64,000 nucleotides of DNA from Vulcanimicrobiota bacterium (GCA_027307235.1 DAHUXH010000013.1:1-64000), one strand, 5' to 3'; counted from the stretch's first letter, positions 7,453 through 18,770 are shown. Notes: generated from the sequence alone by a model not told the origin. Program-made: numbers and translations.

Positions 7453-9366
7453 ATGACCGAGACGATCGATCGCGTCTTCGCGCCCGACGGTCCGATCGCG
7501 CGCGATCTCGCCGGCTTCGAGCCGCGCGCCGGACAACTGCAGATGGCGCAACTCGTCGAGCGCGGGTTGCTGGAAGGCATGCACACGATCGTCGAGGCGG
7601 GAACCGGCGTCGGAAAATCGCTCGCCTATCTCGTCCCGGCGTTACGCAGCGGCAAGAAAGTCGTCATCTCGACCGGCACGATTGCGTTGCAGGAACAGTT
7701 GTTCTTCAAAGACATTCCGTTCGTGATTCGTGCGCTCGGAACGCCGGCGCGCGCGGTGCTGCTCAAAGGGCGCAATCACTACTTGTGCCGCCAAAAGTAC
7801 GACCGTATGCGCGCGGATCGTTTGGTGGCATCGTCGCGCGCGATGGAGCGCATGTGGGAATGGGCAGGCCGAACGCAGAGCGGCGACCGCGCCGAACTCG
7901 ACTTTCTGCCCTCGCCCGGTGACTGGGAACAGCTCGACGCCGACGCCGATGACTGCACCGGCGAGTTCTGCGAACGCTTCCGCGATTGTTTCTTCTTTCG
8001 TAAGCGCGACGAAGCGCGCTACGCTGATCTGGTCATCGTCAACCACGCGCTGTTCTTCCTCGATCTCGCGATGGGTGGCGGGTTGCTGCCGCCCTACGAC
8101 GTCGCGGTGCTGGACGAAGCGCACCAATGCGAACAGTGGGCGACCGCGGCCTTGACGTCGACGCTCTCGCGCGCCACCATCAACCGCACGCTTCGCAAGC
8201 TGCACCGATCCTACAACGTTCCGGCGGCGTTCGATGCGCGCTTCGACGAGGCGATGCGCGATCTGGAGTCGTCGCTCGCGCGTATCCCCGGCGACCGTTA
8301 TCCGCTGCGCGTCAACGACGACCTCGACGCGCCGCTCACGCGCGTGCGCGATCTGTGCTACGAACTCGAGAACTGGATTTGGGCGCACTGGAACGACGAG
8401 CTGAAGAAGAAGCCGGAGAACGACGCGGAGGCCGAACGGCGGCGCGATCTGGCGCTGCGGCAGGTCGTCGCGCACGGTGCCACCATCGACCGTGCGTTGA
8501 TGCCGCCCGAGGAAGCGATCGCGTGGGCGGAGCGCGGCGAAGGCGACGGCCGCTACGAAGTCAACAGCGCGCCGTACGACGTTGCCGGGTTTCTGCGCGA
8601 GACGCTGTTCGCGCGTACGCCGAGCGTCGTGCTGACGAGTGCGACCATCGCGCAGGCGCCGACGGCGCAAGGCGGACCGTTCGCGTTTCTGCGGCGCACG
8701 CTCGGCGTGCAGGAAGCCCAGGAACTGATCGCGCCCTCCCCGTTTGCCTATGCCGACCAGGCGCGGCTCTTCGTCGCGCCGGCGCAGATGAATCCCAAAG
8801 CCGACGATTTCGCACGGCGCGCGGCTCCGCTGGTCGAGGAATGTCTGGATCGCACACAAGGCCGCGCGTTCGTGCTGTTCACTTCGCACAAACGTCTGCG
8901 TGAAGTCCATGCCATCGTGCGCGAGCGCGTCGCGTTTCCGCTGCGCATGCAGGGCGAGATGCCGCGCGCGCAGTTGCTGGAGTGGTTTCGTTCCACGCCC
9001 AATGCCGTGCTCTTCGGGACCGGCATGTTCTGGGAAGGCATCGACGTGGTCGGCGATCAGCTCTCGTGCGTGATCATCGACCGGCTGCCGTTCCCCTCAC
9101 CGGCGGATCCGCTCGTCGCCGCGCGCGTGCGCGCGTTGGAAGCCCAGGGGCTCGACGGTTTCGAGTCGTACATGGTGCCTGCCGCGATCGTTCGGCTCAA
9201 ACAAGGTTTTGGCCGATTGATTCGCAGCACCAACGACCGTGGCGTCGTTGCCATTCTCGACGGACGCGCCGCATCGACGCGCTACGGGGCGACGATTCTG
9301 GCGGCCCTGCCCCCCGCGACCCGCATCACACACCTCGACGAGCTTTCGGAGTTTTTCACCGCATGA
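7453..9366 (+). CDS. dinG: DinG/XPD-type ATP-dependent DNA helicase
   Basis: The 637-residue SF2 helicase has the Walker A motif EAGTGVGKS (~residue 50), the DEAH box (~222), TSATIAQ (~395) and the arginine-finger motif VI QGFGRLIRS (~580). Four spaced cysteines (CRQK... DDCTGEFCERFRDC) fit the iron-sulfur cluster of DinG and YoaA relatives. It should unwind forked, D-loop or R-loop DNA in repair. No N-terminal exonuclease domain is present, so it is the short form. It begins 6 bases after the rhomboid stop and overlaps the nuclease gene by 4 bases. Confidence 0.88.
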   Translation: MTETIDRVFAPDGPIARDLAGFEPRAGQLQMAQLVERGLLEGMHTIVEAGTGVGKSLAYLVPALRSGKKVVISTGTIALQEQLFFKDIPFVIRALGTPARAVLLKGRNHYLCRQKYDRMRADRLVASSRAMERMWEWAGRTQSGDRAELDFLPSPGDWEQLDADADDCTGEFCERFRDCFFFRKRDEARYADLVIVNHALFFLDLAMGGGLLPPYDVAVLDEAHQCEQWATAALTSTLSRATINRTLRKLHRSYNVPAAFDARFDEAMRDLESSLARIPGDRYPLRVNDDLDAPLTRVRDLCYELENWIWAHWNDELKKKPENDAEAERRRDLALRQVVAHGATIDRALMPPEEAIAWAERGEGDGRYEVNSAPYDVAGFLRETLFARTPSVVLTSATIAQAPTAQGGPFAFLRRTLGVQEAQELIAPSPFAYADQARLFVAPAQMNPKADDFARRAAPLVEECLDRTQGRAFVLFTSHKRLREVHAIVRERVAFPLRMQGEMPRAQLLEWFRSTPNAVLFGTGMFWEGIDVVGDQLSCVIIDRLPFPSPADPLVAARVRALEAQGLDGFESYMVPAAIVRLKQGFGRLIRSTNDRGVVAILDGRAASTRYGATILAALPPATRITHLDELSEFFTA

Positions 9367-10403
9367 AATATCGCCGTGCCGTTTCGCTTGCGCCGGCCCT
9401 CGCCGTGCTTGCAGCCTCGTGGTTCTCACTCGCGCAACCGGCGTCCGCATGGGGCGGCGACGGTCACCGCATCATCAACATGCTCGCCGCGCGCGCGTTC
9501 CCGAGCGCGCTCCCCGATTTCGTGCGCACGCCGAGCGCGATCGACGAGATCGCCTATCTCGGGCCGGAAGAAGACCGCCTGAAAGGATCGGGCGAGTCGT
9601 GGGGCGAGGACAACGACCCCGCGCACTACATCGACCTCAACGACGACGGCACGATCGCGGGCGTGATCGCGCCCGACGCGCTGCCCGCCAGTCTCGGCGA
9701 CTATGCCAAAGCGCTCGCGGCCGCGCACACCGATCCGTATCGTGTCGGCTATCTGCCCTACGCCATGCTCGACGGCTGGGAGCAGTTGCGCAAGGACTTC
9801 GCGTTGTGGCGGGTCGACGACTATCTGGCGCGCCATGCGACGACGCAGCAGGCGCGCACGCAGTACGACGACGAGCGCAGCCTGCGCCAAACGCTGACGC
9901 TGCGCGACATCGGCGTATGGGGACATTTCGTCGGCGACGGATGTCAGCCGCTGCACACCACCGTGCACTTCAACGGCTGGGGGAAGTTCCCCAATCCCAA
10001 CGACTACTCGATGGCGCGCAACATGCACGCCAAATTTGAAAGCGATTTCGTTCGGCGCCACGCCGACGTCTCCGACGTGCTCCACGACATGACCGCCTTT
10101 GCGCCGGCCGATCCCGCCAAGGAACTGGCTCAAGATGCCGTCATGGCGCGCATCGTCACCTACCTGCGCGGCTCCGATGCTGAAGTGGCGCCGCTCTACG
10201 GCATTGAGAAGCAGCACGGCTTCGACGACGCCTCACCGCAGGCGATCGCGTTCGTCGACAAGCAGCTCGCGCGCGGCGCATCGGAGCTGCGCGATCTCGT
10301 GGCGCTGGCATGGGAAGATAGTCTCAATGTCGGCGTCGGCTATCCCGAACTGCCGGTACGCACCGTCATCACCGGAGCCGCGACACCGGCCGGCGACGAA
10401 TAG
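9363..10403 (+). CDS. Secreted S1/P1-family zinc nuclease
   Basis: The 346-residue protein has a signal peptide ending ...AQPASA. The mature enzyme then begins with WGGDGH, where the N-terminal Trp and His-6 are zinc ligands in P1 nuclease. HFVGDGCQPLH supplies the next His/Asp/His ligands with family spacing, and HYIDL is also conserved. The last ligand pair is unusual: fungal P1 has H-x3-D (NLHSVWD), while here it reads NMHAKFE, with Glu for Asp. It would degrade single-stranded nucleic acids outside the cytoplasm. The ATG at 9363 overlaps the dinG stop. Longer upstream readings in this frame are not credible because the signal peptide starts here. Confidence 0.88.
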   Translation: MKYRRAVSLAPALAVLAASWFSLAQPASAWGGDGHRIINMLAARAFPSALPDFVRTPSAIDEIAYLGPEEDRLKGSGESWGEDNDPAHYIDLNDDGTIAGVIAPDALPASLGDYAKALAAAHTDPYRVGYLPYAMLDGWEQLRKDFALWRVDDYLARHATTQQARTQYDDERSLRQTLTLRDIGVWGHFVGDGCQPLHTTVHFNGWGKFPNPNDYSMARNMHAKFESDFVRRHADVSDVLHDMTAFAPADPAKELAQDAVMARIVTYLRGSDAEVAPLYGIEKQHGFDDASPQAIAFVDKQLARGASELRDLVALAWEDSLNVGVGYPELPVRTVITGAATPAGDE

Positions 10404-10419
10404 CCCGCCAGCGCGGGCT
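10402..10419 (+). terminator. Short hairpin after the nuclease gene
   Basis: AGCCCGC pairs with GCGGGCT around a 4-base loop and is followed by TTTC. It closes the add-to-nuclease run. The T run is short, so termination may be partial. Confidence 0.45.
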
Positions 10420-10484
10420 TTCGGCCCGGTATCCTCAACCGGAAGCCTCATGAGAATCCGCTGATCCCCCGCTACGCTCGATGA

Positions 10485-11534
10485 GTGAAGCTCACGAGTG
10501 TTCAGGCATTGAGAGCGTTCGCTGCGATGGCGGTGGTCGTGTATCACATCACGACCATCGAATCGCGCGTCGCCGGCGGCTATTCGGTGCTGAGCTGGGT
10601 GGGGAACCTCGGAAAGCTGGGCGTCGAGTTGTTCTTCGTGATCAGCGGCTTCATCATGATCACGACCAACTGGGAGCAGTTCGGGAAAGCCGGTGCGCCG
10701 GGGGGATTCTTGCTGCGGCGCATCGTGCGTATCGCGCCGCCGTATTGGATCGTCTCCGCGCTCCTGCTCGTAGTCTTTCTGGTGAACCCGCACTGGATCA
10801 ATTCGTCTTCGCGCTACCCGACCGATCTGATCGCATCGTTCTTGCTCCTGCCGCAGCGCGGTTATCCGTTGCTCATGGTCGGTTGGACGCTCGTGTTCGA
10901 GATGTACTTCTATTACGTTTTCACGCTGGCGTTGGCGACGGCTCGCCGATCGGCGCCGCTGGTCATCGGGTCGTGGCTGATCGCGATGATCGTCGTGCGC
11001 CAGACGCTCTACCCGCATACCAGCAACATCTACGTGTGGCTGGTCTGCAATCCGAGCAATCTGTTCTTTATCGCCGGCATCGTCGCGGGGTATCTGGTGA
11101 TGAGCCGGCGCTTCCACGCACCGATGCTCTGCGCCGTGCTTGGTGGGCTTGCGACACCGGTCGTGTTCTACGCGGTGGAAAACGGATTCGGGTGGCGCGG
11201 GTATCTCTCGGATTGGGTGAACGTGCTGCTCGTCAGCCTGCCGATGGCGGCGATGCTGTACGGCCTGGTCGTCGCCGAGATGAACCGCGCGTTTCGTGTC
11301 GCCGCGCCGCTGGTGCTGACCGGCGATGCATCGTACTCGCTCTACCTCTGGCACGTGCCGATTCTGGCCGCCGTCGGCCGCGCGTCGACGCGCTTGCCGT
11401 TGCACCCGCTCGCGGCGCATCTGGCGTGGTGTACGCTTGCGCTCGTGTTCACGACCTTGTGCGCGATCGCACTCTACCGTTACGTGGAGAAGCCGATGCT
11501 CAAGGCACTCGACGCCCGCCTGCGCTTGTGGCGC

Positions 11535-11555
<21 letters not shown>
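10485..11555 (+). CDS. Acyltransferase-3 (OafA/YrhL) family membrane O-acyltransferase
   Basis: The 356-residue protein has about ten membrane helices and the acyltransferase-3 signature: SVQALRAFAAMAVVVYHI at the N-terminus with the catalytic His, then GVELFFVISGFIM, and near the C-terminus LTGDASYSLYLWHVPIL. Such enzymes move acetyl or other acyl groups onto surface sugars or lipids. The start is a GTG at 10485. The 3' end overlaps the convergent acsA end by 21 bases. Confidence 0.88.
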
Positions 11556-13499
<1,944 letters not shown>

Positions 13500-13546
13500 G
13501 GCCTGCCGTCTACCGCGCAGGGCCCGCCCGAGCCTTTCGCTCGGTC

Positions 13547-13573
13547 ATAGCAGTCCGGGCACCGGAGTGCTAG
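13547..13573. promoter_or_regulatory. CIRCE operator (HrcA binding site)
   Basis: ATAGCAGTC, nine bases, then GAGTGCTAG. Against the CIRCE consensus TTAGCACTC-N9-GAGTGCTAA this has three mismatches in 18 and the exact 9-base spacer. Its right half overlaps a -10-like TAGAAT (13571-13576), 7 bases before the hrcA ATG. HrcA bound here would block transcription of its own gene and dnaJ. The site also lies 48 bases from the acsA start on the other strand. Confidence 0.85.
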
Positions 13574-13583
13574 AATACACCGA

Positions 13584-14639
13584 ATGAGAAGCGGAGAGGG
13601 GCCCGGCGACTTGGACGGCCGCAAGGCCTACATCCTGGCCACCGTGGTGTACGAGTACATCGCAACCGCGGAGCCGGTCGGCTCGCAGACGCTCACCCAG
13701 AAGTACAACCTCGGGGTGAGTTCGGCGACCGTGCGCAACGATATGGCCGAACTAGAAGCCGAGGGCTACCTCGTGCAGCCGCACACGTCGGCCGGGCGCG
13801 TGCCCTCCGACGCCGGCTACCGCGCCTACGTCGATCAGCTCATGGCGCCCGAGGAGTTGCCCGTCCAAGAGCGCAGGCGGATCCGTGATGAACTGCGCGA
13901 TGCCAGCCGTGAACTCGACGAGATCGTCGAGAACGCGACCCGCTTGCTCGGGCGGCTCTCGCAGAACCTCGCCTTCGTCACCAAATCGCAGCCCGACGCG
14001 CAGCAGTTCAAGCATATTCAGTTGATCTGGCTTTCGTCGCGCACGGGCGTTGCGATCGTCGTGACCTCGGCCGGCGTCGCCGCGCAAAGCTTGTTCGAAC
14101 TCACCACCGACGTGACGCCCGACGACCTGACGCGTTTGTCGAATGTGCTCAATGCTCATCTCGCCAACCGCATGCTGCGCGACGTGCTGCCGGCCGACGT
14201 CGCCGCGTGCGTCGCCGAACTCGGGCTGCACGACGAGTTGCGCGGCGCGGTCGTGACCGCGATGAAAAGCGTGGGTGCCAACGAACAGCCGATCGTCGCC
14301 GCGGCGGGAGCGCAGAACCTTCTCGACCAACCCGAGTTTCGCGATCTGCGCAAGCTGCGCTCGATTCTGAAGATCATCGAGGAGCAGAAGACCCTCTACG
14401 ACATCGTCTCCGATTCTCTCGGAAGCGAATCGCCGAGCGTGAAGATCGGACGCGAACTCCACGTTGACGAACTCGACGACCTCGCGGTCGTGACCGTGCC
14501 GTACCGGTTCGGCTCCCACGCGGTCGGGATGCTCTCGATTCTCGGTCCGCGCCGCATGCCGTATGGCCGGCTGATGGCGCTGGCATCGGGAACCGCCGAG
14601 TCGCTCAGCGAACGTCTCACCGACATCGAAGCCATATAA
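13584..14639 (+). CDS. hrcA: Heat-inducible transcription repressor HrcA
   Basis: The 351-residue protein opens with the HrcA winged-helix region (RKAYILATVVYEYIATAEPV, GSQTL... VSSATVRNDMAELEAEGYL, QPHTSAGRVPSDAGYR). The GAF-like domain with the dimerisation insert follows, ending in VTVPYRFGSHAVGMLSILGP. It represses chaperone genes through CIRCE; the CIRCE copy found here shows autoregulation. dnaJ follows after 9 bases, so the pair forms a heat-shock operon. grpE and dnaK are not in this window. Confidence 0.95.
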   Translation: MRSGEGPGDLDGRKAYILATVVYEYIATAEPVGSQTLTQKYNLGVSSATVRNDMAELEAEGYLVQPHTSAGRVPSDAGYRAYVDQLMAPEELPVQERRRIRDELRDASRELDEIVENATRLLGRLSQNLAFVTKSQPDAQQFKHIQLIWLSSRTGVAIVVTSAGVAAQSLFELTTDVTPDDLTRLSNVLNAHLANRMLRDVLPADVAACVAELGLHDELRGAVVTAMKSVGANEQPIVAAAGAQNLLDQPEFRDLRKLRSILKIIEEQKTLYDIVSDSLGSESPSVKIGRELHVDELDDLAVVTVPYRFGSHAVGMLSILGPRRMPYGRLMALASGTAESLSERLTDIEAI

Positions 14640-14648
14640 CGGGAACGG

Positions 14649-15770
14649 ATGCCTACTCAGGATTATTACGAGACCCTCGGTGTCGCACGCGACGCTGCGC
14701 CCGACGAGATCAAGAAAGCGTACCGCGCGCTCGCGCGCAAACACCACCCCGACGTCGCCGACGACAAGACGCGCGCCGAGCAGCACTTCAAGGAGATCAA
14801 CGAAGCCTATGAAGTGCTGTCGGATCCGAACAAGCGCGCGCAGTACGATCGTTTCGGCACGGTTGGCAACGGCGCGGGAAGTCCGTTCGGTGATTTTGGT
14901 TTCGGCGGCGGCGGCTTCGGCGACATCTTCGACATGTTCTTCGGCGACGTGCGCGGTGCGGCGCAGCCGCGCCGCTCGGGTCCGCAGCGCGGCTCGGACC
15001 TTCGCTACGACCTCGAGATCACGCTGGAAGAAGCGTTCACCGGCGTCGTCAAGGAGATTGCGTTTTCGCATTTGGCGCAATGCGAAGCCTGTCACGGCTC
15101 GGCAGCCCAACCCGGAACACTGATCGCGGCCTGCGATCGGTGCGGCGGCACCGGCGTCGTGCGTCACGCGCGTCAGACGCCGCTTGGGCAATTCGTCACG
15201 CAAGCGCCATGCGCGAAATGCGGCGGCGAAGGCTCGATCATTCAAACCCCGTGCGAAACGTGCAGCGGACGCGGACGGCGCGAGATCGAGCGCAAGCTCT
15301 CGGTCAAGGTGCCGGCCGGTGTCGACGACGGCTCGCGCATTCGCATCGCCGGCAGCGGGGAAGCCGGAATACGCGGCGGCCCGGCGGGCGATTTGTTCGT
15401 CTATTTGAGCGTGGCAGCGCATCCGCTCTTCAAGCGCGACGGCCTCGACACGTTCGCCGATGTGCCGGTCTCGTTCACGCAGGCGGCGCTCGGCGCGACC
15501 ATCTCAGTGCCGTCGCTCGACGGTCCCATCGAGGTGGCGCTGCATGCGGGATCGCAGAGCGGGACGGTGATGCGCCTGCGCGGGCGCGGTATGCCGAGCG
15601 TGCGCGGATCGCAGCGCGGCGATCACCACGTCACCGTTCACGTTCAGGTTCCAACGAAAGTGAACAAACGCCAGCGCGAGTTGCTCGAGGAGTACGCGCG
15701 CGCCGGCGGCGACGCGGTCGACGAGCGCAGTTTCTTCGAGCGCGTCAAAGAAGCGTTTCGACCCGATTGA
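14649..15770 (+). CDS. dnaJ: Chaperone protein DnaJ
   Basis: A full-length type I DnaJ of 373 residues. The J domain (1-70) has HPD at ~33-35. A short Gly/Phe region (FGFGGGGFGDIFDMFF) follows. The zinc-binding domain (~140-215) has four CxxCxGxG-type repeats (CEACHGSA, CDRCGGTG, CAKCGGEG, CETCSGRG), the first with Ser-Ala in place of the last pair. The C-terminal substrate domains are complete. It stimulates DnaK's ATPase and delivers clients. Confidence 0.95.
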   Translation: MPTQDYYETLGVARDAAPDEIKKAYRALARKHHPDVADDKTRAEQHFKEINEAYEVLSDPNKRAQYDRFGTVGNGAGSPFGDFGFGGGGFGDIFDMFFGDVRGAAQPRRSGPQRGSDLRYDLEITLEEAFTGVVKEIAFSHLAQCEACHGSAAQPGTLIAACDRCGGTGVVRHARQTPLGQFVTQAPCAKCGGEGSIIQTPCETCSGRGRREIERKLSVKVPAGVDDGSRIRIAGSGEAGIRGGPAGDLFVYLSVAAHPLFKRDGLDTFADVPVSFTQAALGATISVPSLDGPIEVALHAGSQSGTVMRLRGRGMPSVRGSQRGDHHVTVHVQVPTKVNKRQRELLEEYARAGGDAVDERSFFERVKEAFRPD

Positions 15771-15780
15771 TCGCGCAACG

Positions 15781-16512
15781 ATGAGCGCGCGCCGTTTCTT
15801 TGTCGAAGGCGTCCACGAGGTCGGGGAGACGGTGACTCTGGACGGCACGGACGCTCACAAGATTCGCTCGGTGCTGCGTTTGCGCAGCGGCGACGACGTG
15901 GAGATCGTCGATTCGGCCGCCACGGTCTTCGCAGCCGCCGCGATGCTCGAAGGTTCGCGCGTCTGCGCGCAGTTGCGCGAGAAGCGGATCGCGCCGGCCG
16001 CATCGGGGCCGCACATCGTCGTCGCGCAAGCGCTTCCCAAAGGCCAGAAGATGGACTTCGTCGTCGAGAAGCTCACGGAGCTGGGCGTCGCGGCCATCGT
16101 GCCCTTCGAGTCGGAGCGAACGATCGTGACCGGCATCGGTGCGGGCAAGCTCGAACGATGGAGAAGGATCGCCAAGAGCGCAGCACAGCAGTCGGGGCGC
16201 TCCGACGTCGCGCGCGTCGAGGAGCCGGTGCGGTTCGAGCGGCTGCTCGACATGTTCGGAAACTTCGATGGCGTCCTGTTTCCTTGGGAACTGGCCGAGC
16301 AGGTGCCGCTGCGCGTCACGCTGCCCGTACTCATCGCCGGCGCGCGGCGACTGTTGATCGTGATCGGCCCGGAAGGCGGTTTTACGCATGCGGAAGCCGA
16401 ACTGGCGCGCAAAGCCGGAGCGTCGCTCGTGTCGCTCGGCACGCGAATCCTCCGAACTGAAACCGCTGCCATGACCGTCGTTGCGATTGTGAAGTATCTG
16501 CTCGAAGAATGA
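15781..16512 (+). CDS. rsmE: 16S rRNA m3U1498 methyltransferase RsmE
   Basis: The 243-residue SPOUT-fold enzyme has an N-terminal PUA-like domain (HKIRSVLRLRSGDDVEIVDS). The C-terminal part carries the trefoil-knot motifs KMDFVVEKLTELG, ERW..IAKSAAQQSGR, IGPEGGFTHAEAE and LGTRILRTETAA, which are diagnostic for RsmE. It methylates N3 of U1498 in the 30S decoding region. It follows dnaJ by 10 bases, a gene order common in many bacteria. Confidence 0.95.
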   Translation: MSARRFFVEGVHEVGETVTLDGTDAHKIRSVLRLRSGDDVEIVDSAATVFAAAAMLEGSRVCAQLREKRIAPAASGPHIVVAQALPKGQKMDFVVEKLTELGVAAIVPFESERTIVTGIGAGKLERWRRIAKSAAQQSGRSDVARVEEPVRFERLLDMFGNFDGVLFPWELAEQVPLRVTLPVLIAGARRLLIVIGPEGGFTHAEAELARKAGASLVSLGTRILRTETAAMTVVAIVKYLLEE

Positions 16513-16524
16513 CGAGAGTGTGAC

Positions 16525-18018
16525 GTGAAGACGAAAACGACCACGCCGGCACTGCGGCGCTTTGGCAACGCGGCGACCGTGGCTCTTATCGCTGTCGGCA
16601 CGATCGCTATCTTGCAGACCCTGATCTCGCTCTATTTGATCATCAGGCAGCCTGCGACACCGGCTCCGACCTTCGTACGTGTGATCTACCTTGCCAGCAG
16701 CGGCGTCGCGTTGCTGCTCGCGAGCGGGCTGTTTTTGTACGTCGTGCGTCCGTCCCAAGAGCGTGTCCGCGCACTCATCGAAGCGCTCGAAGAGCGCCGC
16801 GCGCGTTTTGCCGCGGTGTTCGATCAGAGCTACGATCCGATGGCGCTGTACGCGCCCGACGGAACGATCATTCGCGGCAACCAGTCGGCGACCGAACTGC
16901 TCGGGTATGGGCCGGAACTCATCGGCGCGCACTTTTCGATCCACGTCGCGCCCGACATGATCACCCAGGTGAAGCAGTACTTCGCAATGGCGCTGCGCGG
17001 CGAGGGAACCGAGTTCGAGACCACGTTCGTGAGCGCGCAAGGCCGGCGCATTCCAGCGCTCGTGACGCTCTCTCCCATGATCGTGCGCGGCGAAGTCGTC
17101 AGCGTCGTCGGCATGGCGAAAGACTTGACGCAACAGCGTCAGGCCGAGCGCGCGCTGCTCAACGCCGACGAACGCTTTCGCTCGCTCTTCGAGCGCAACG
17201 GCGATCCGATCGCCGAACTCAGTTTGGACGGACGCTACATTCGGGTCAACGAGTCCTACGAGCGCGCCACCGGATACGCGACTGAGGAACTCGTGGGCAA
17301 GACGATCGACCGTGTCGTCGCGCCCGAATCGCAGATGCAGGCGCATCAGTACATCCGTCGAGCCAAGCAAGGTGAGCCGGTTGAAGCGTATGTTAACTTC
17401 GTGCGCAAGGACGGCGCCATGCGCGAGGCGCACGTCCGCCTCATCCCGATCATCGTTGAAAAAGCACCCGCCGGCGTGTACGCGGTCGTGCGTGACATCA
17501 CCGAAACGCGACAGCGCGATCTCGAATTCGTCAAACAAGCCGAGCGCGTGCGCTCGCTCTACGTCATCTCGACGGCGCGACTGACGCCCGCCGAACAGAT
17601 CGGTGCGCTGCTCGCCTTCGGCGCACGGTCGCTCGATATGACCAATGCCTATGTGACGCACGTCGCCGGCGAGGACATCACGTCGAGTTTCGCCTATCGT
17701 CCGGTCCCCGAGTTTCCGCTCGGGAAGATGCATCCGTTCAGCCAATCACTCACCCAGCACGTCTACGGCAGTTCGAGCGCGTTTGCGATCGACGACCTCA
17801 CCGCTCCACCGTGGAACGATCACCCCGTGCATGCCCTCCACCCCTGGACGGCCTATATCGCCGCCGGCATTACGGTGGCGGGCGAGGCCTACGGCGCGCT
17901 GGGTTTCATGGATGAACGCCCCCGGGCGCAGCCGTTCAGCGAAGGCGATCGCGACTTCGTCCGGCTGATGAGCACCTTCGTCGGCACCGCGATCGAGCAC
18001 GACCGGAGATCGCGGTAG
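16525..18018 (+). CDS. Membrane PAS-PAS-GAF sensor protein without output domain
   Basis: The 497-residue protein has two N-terminal membrane helices (~18-40 and ~55-76). Two PAS domains follow (~95-210, AAVFDQSYDPMALYAPDG; ~215-335, RSLFERNGDPIAELSLDG). Each ends in a PAC-type segment (VVGMAKDLTQQRQAERAL; VYAVVRDITETRQRDLEF). A C-terminal GAF-like domain (~340-495) closes with FVRLMSTFVGTAIEHDRRSR. No histidine kinase, GGDEF, EAL or methyl-accepting region follows, so a signal must pass by protein contact. The GTG start at 16525 lies 10 bases after the rsmE stop. Confidence 0.8.
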   Translation: MKTKTTTPALRRFGNAATVALIAVGTIAILQTLISLYLIIRQPATPAPTFVRVIYLASSGVALLLASGLFLYVVRPSQERVRALIEALEERRARFAAVFDQSYDPMALYAPDGTIIRGNQSATELLGYGPELIGAHFSIHVAPDMITQVKQYFAMALRGEGTEFETTFVSAQGRRIPALVTLSPMIVRGEVVSVVGMAKDLTQQRQAERALLNADERFRSLFERNGDPIAELSLDGRYIRVNESYERATGYATEELVGKTIDRVVAPESQMQAHQYIRRAKQGEPVEAYVNFVRKDGAMREAHVRLIPIIVEKAPAGVYAVVRDITETRQRDLEFVKQAERVRSLYVISTARLTPAEQIGALLAFGARSLDMTNAYVTHVAGEDITSSFAYRPVPEFPLGKMHPFSQSLTQHVYGSSSAFAIDDLTAPPWNDHPVHALHPWTAYIAAGITVAGEAYGALGFMDERPRAQPFSEGDRDFVRLMSTFVGTAIEHDRRSR

Positions 18019-18045
18019 CTTCGTCGTATAGACATAGGTTAGACC

Positions 18046-18765
18046 ATGCCATCTTTGAAATTTTCGATCGTCATTCCGACGTATAACGAAGCCGGCGGCA
18101 TCGAGCGTTTGATCACGACGCTCGACGGCGTCTTCAAGCAGCACGGGCTGGACGGCGAACTGATCATCGTCGATGACAACTCCCCCGACGGCACCGGGAA
18201 GATCGTTGACGCGCTCGCCGGCCGCTATCCGGTGCGCTGCCTGCACCGTCCCGGCAAGCTCGGTCTGTCGAGCGGCGTGATTGATGGATGGAAGATCGCT
18301 CGCCCGCAATCCGAAGCATTGGGTGCGATGGACGCGGACTTCAGCCACGATCCGAACATTCTTCCCAAGATGGTCGCTGCGCTGGAGAACGGATTCGGCT
18401 TGGCCATCGGCAGCCGCTACGTGCCGGGCGGCGGGATCACGAATTGGCCGTGGCGGCGCATCGTTACCTCGAAGGTCGCGTGCTGGCTCGCCCGGCCGCT
18501 CACCAGCGTCAAAGACGTCACCAGCGGCTATTTTCTCGTGCGCCGTGAGGCGCTCGACGGCGTCACACTCGATCCGATCGGATTCAAGATCGGTTTGGAA
18601 GTGATCGCAAAAGCGCGCTACGGAAAGGCGCTGGAAGTTCCCTACGTCTTCACCGACCGCATCGTCGGCGAATCGAAACTCAATCAGCGCGAGATCTTCA
18701 ACTACCTCAAACAACTGCGCAAGCTCTATGCGGCGCGCTTGTCGCCCAAGACGACGCAGGCGTAA
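18046..18765 (+). CDS. Dolichol-phosphate-mannose-type glycosyltransferase (GT2)
   Basis: A 239-residue GT-A enzyme. The N-terminus reads FSIVIPTYNEAGGIERLI, the metal-binding DXD-type motif is MDADFSHDP, and RYVPGGGI plus the DVTSGYFLVRREAL segment match polyprenyl-phosphate mannosyl or glucosyl transferases. It likely loads a sugar onto a polyprenyl phosphate for glycan or protein glycosylation. It lacks the C-terminal membrane domain of some relatives. accD begins 5 bases after it. Confidence 0.85.
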   Translation: MPSLKFSIVIPTYNEAGGIERLITTLDGVFKQHGLDGELIIVDDNSPDGTGKIVDALAGRYPVRCLHRPGKLGLSSGVIDGWKIARPQSEALGAMDADFSHDPNILPKMVAALENGFGLAIGSRYVPGGGITNWPWRRIVTSKVACWLARPLTSVKDVTSGYFLVRREALDGVTLDPIGFKIGLEVIAKARYGKALEVPYVFTDRIVGESKLNQREIFNYLKQLRKLYAARLSPKTTQA

Positions 18766-18770
18766 TCACC

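Noticed and set aside
8982-9362. Upstream extension of the S1/P1 nuclease frame into dinG
   Set aside because: The signal peptide begins at 9363, and the extension would be out of frame inside a conserved helicase.
13752-15422. 556-codon open frame on the minus strand opposite hrcA and dnaJ
   Set aside because: It is antisense to two clearly recognised genes, has no family motifs and no ribosome site. Long antisense frames are expected in GC-rich DNA.
15745-17745. 666-codon minus-strand frame opposite rsmE and the PAS sensor
   Set aside because: Same reason: its codons mirror the plus-strand genes and the product is an Arg/His/Asp-rich shadow.
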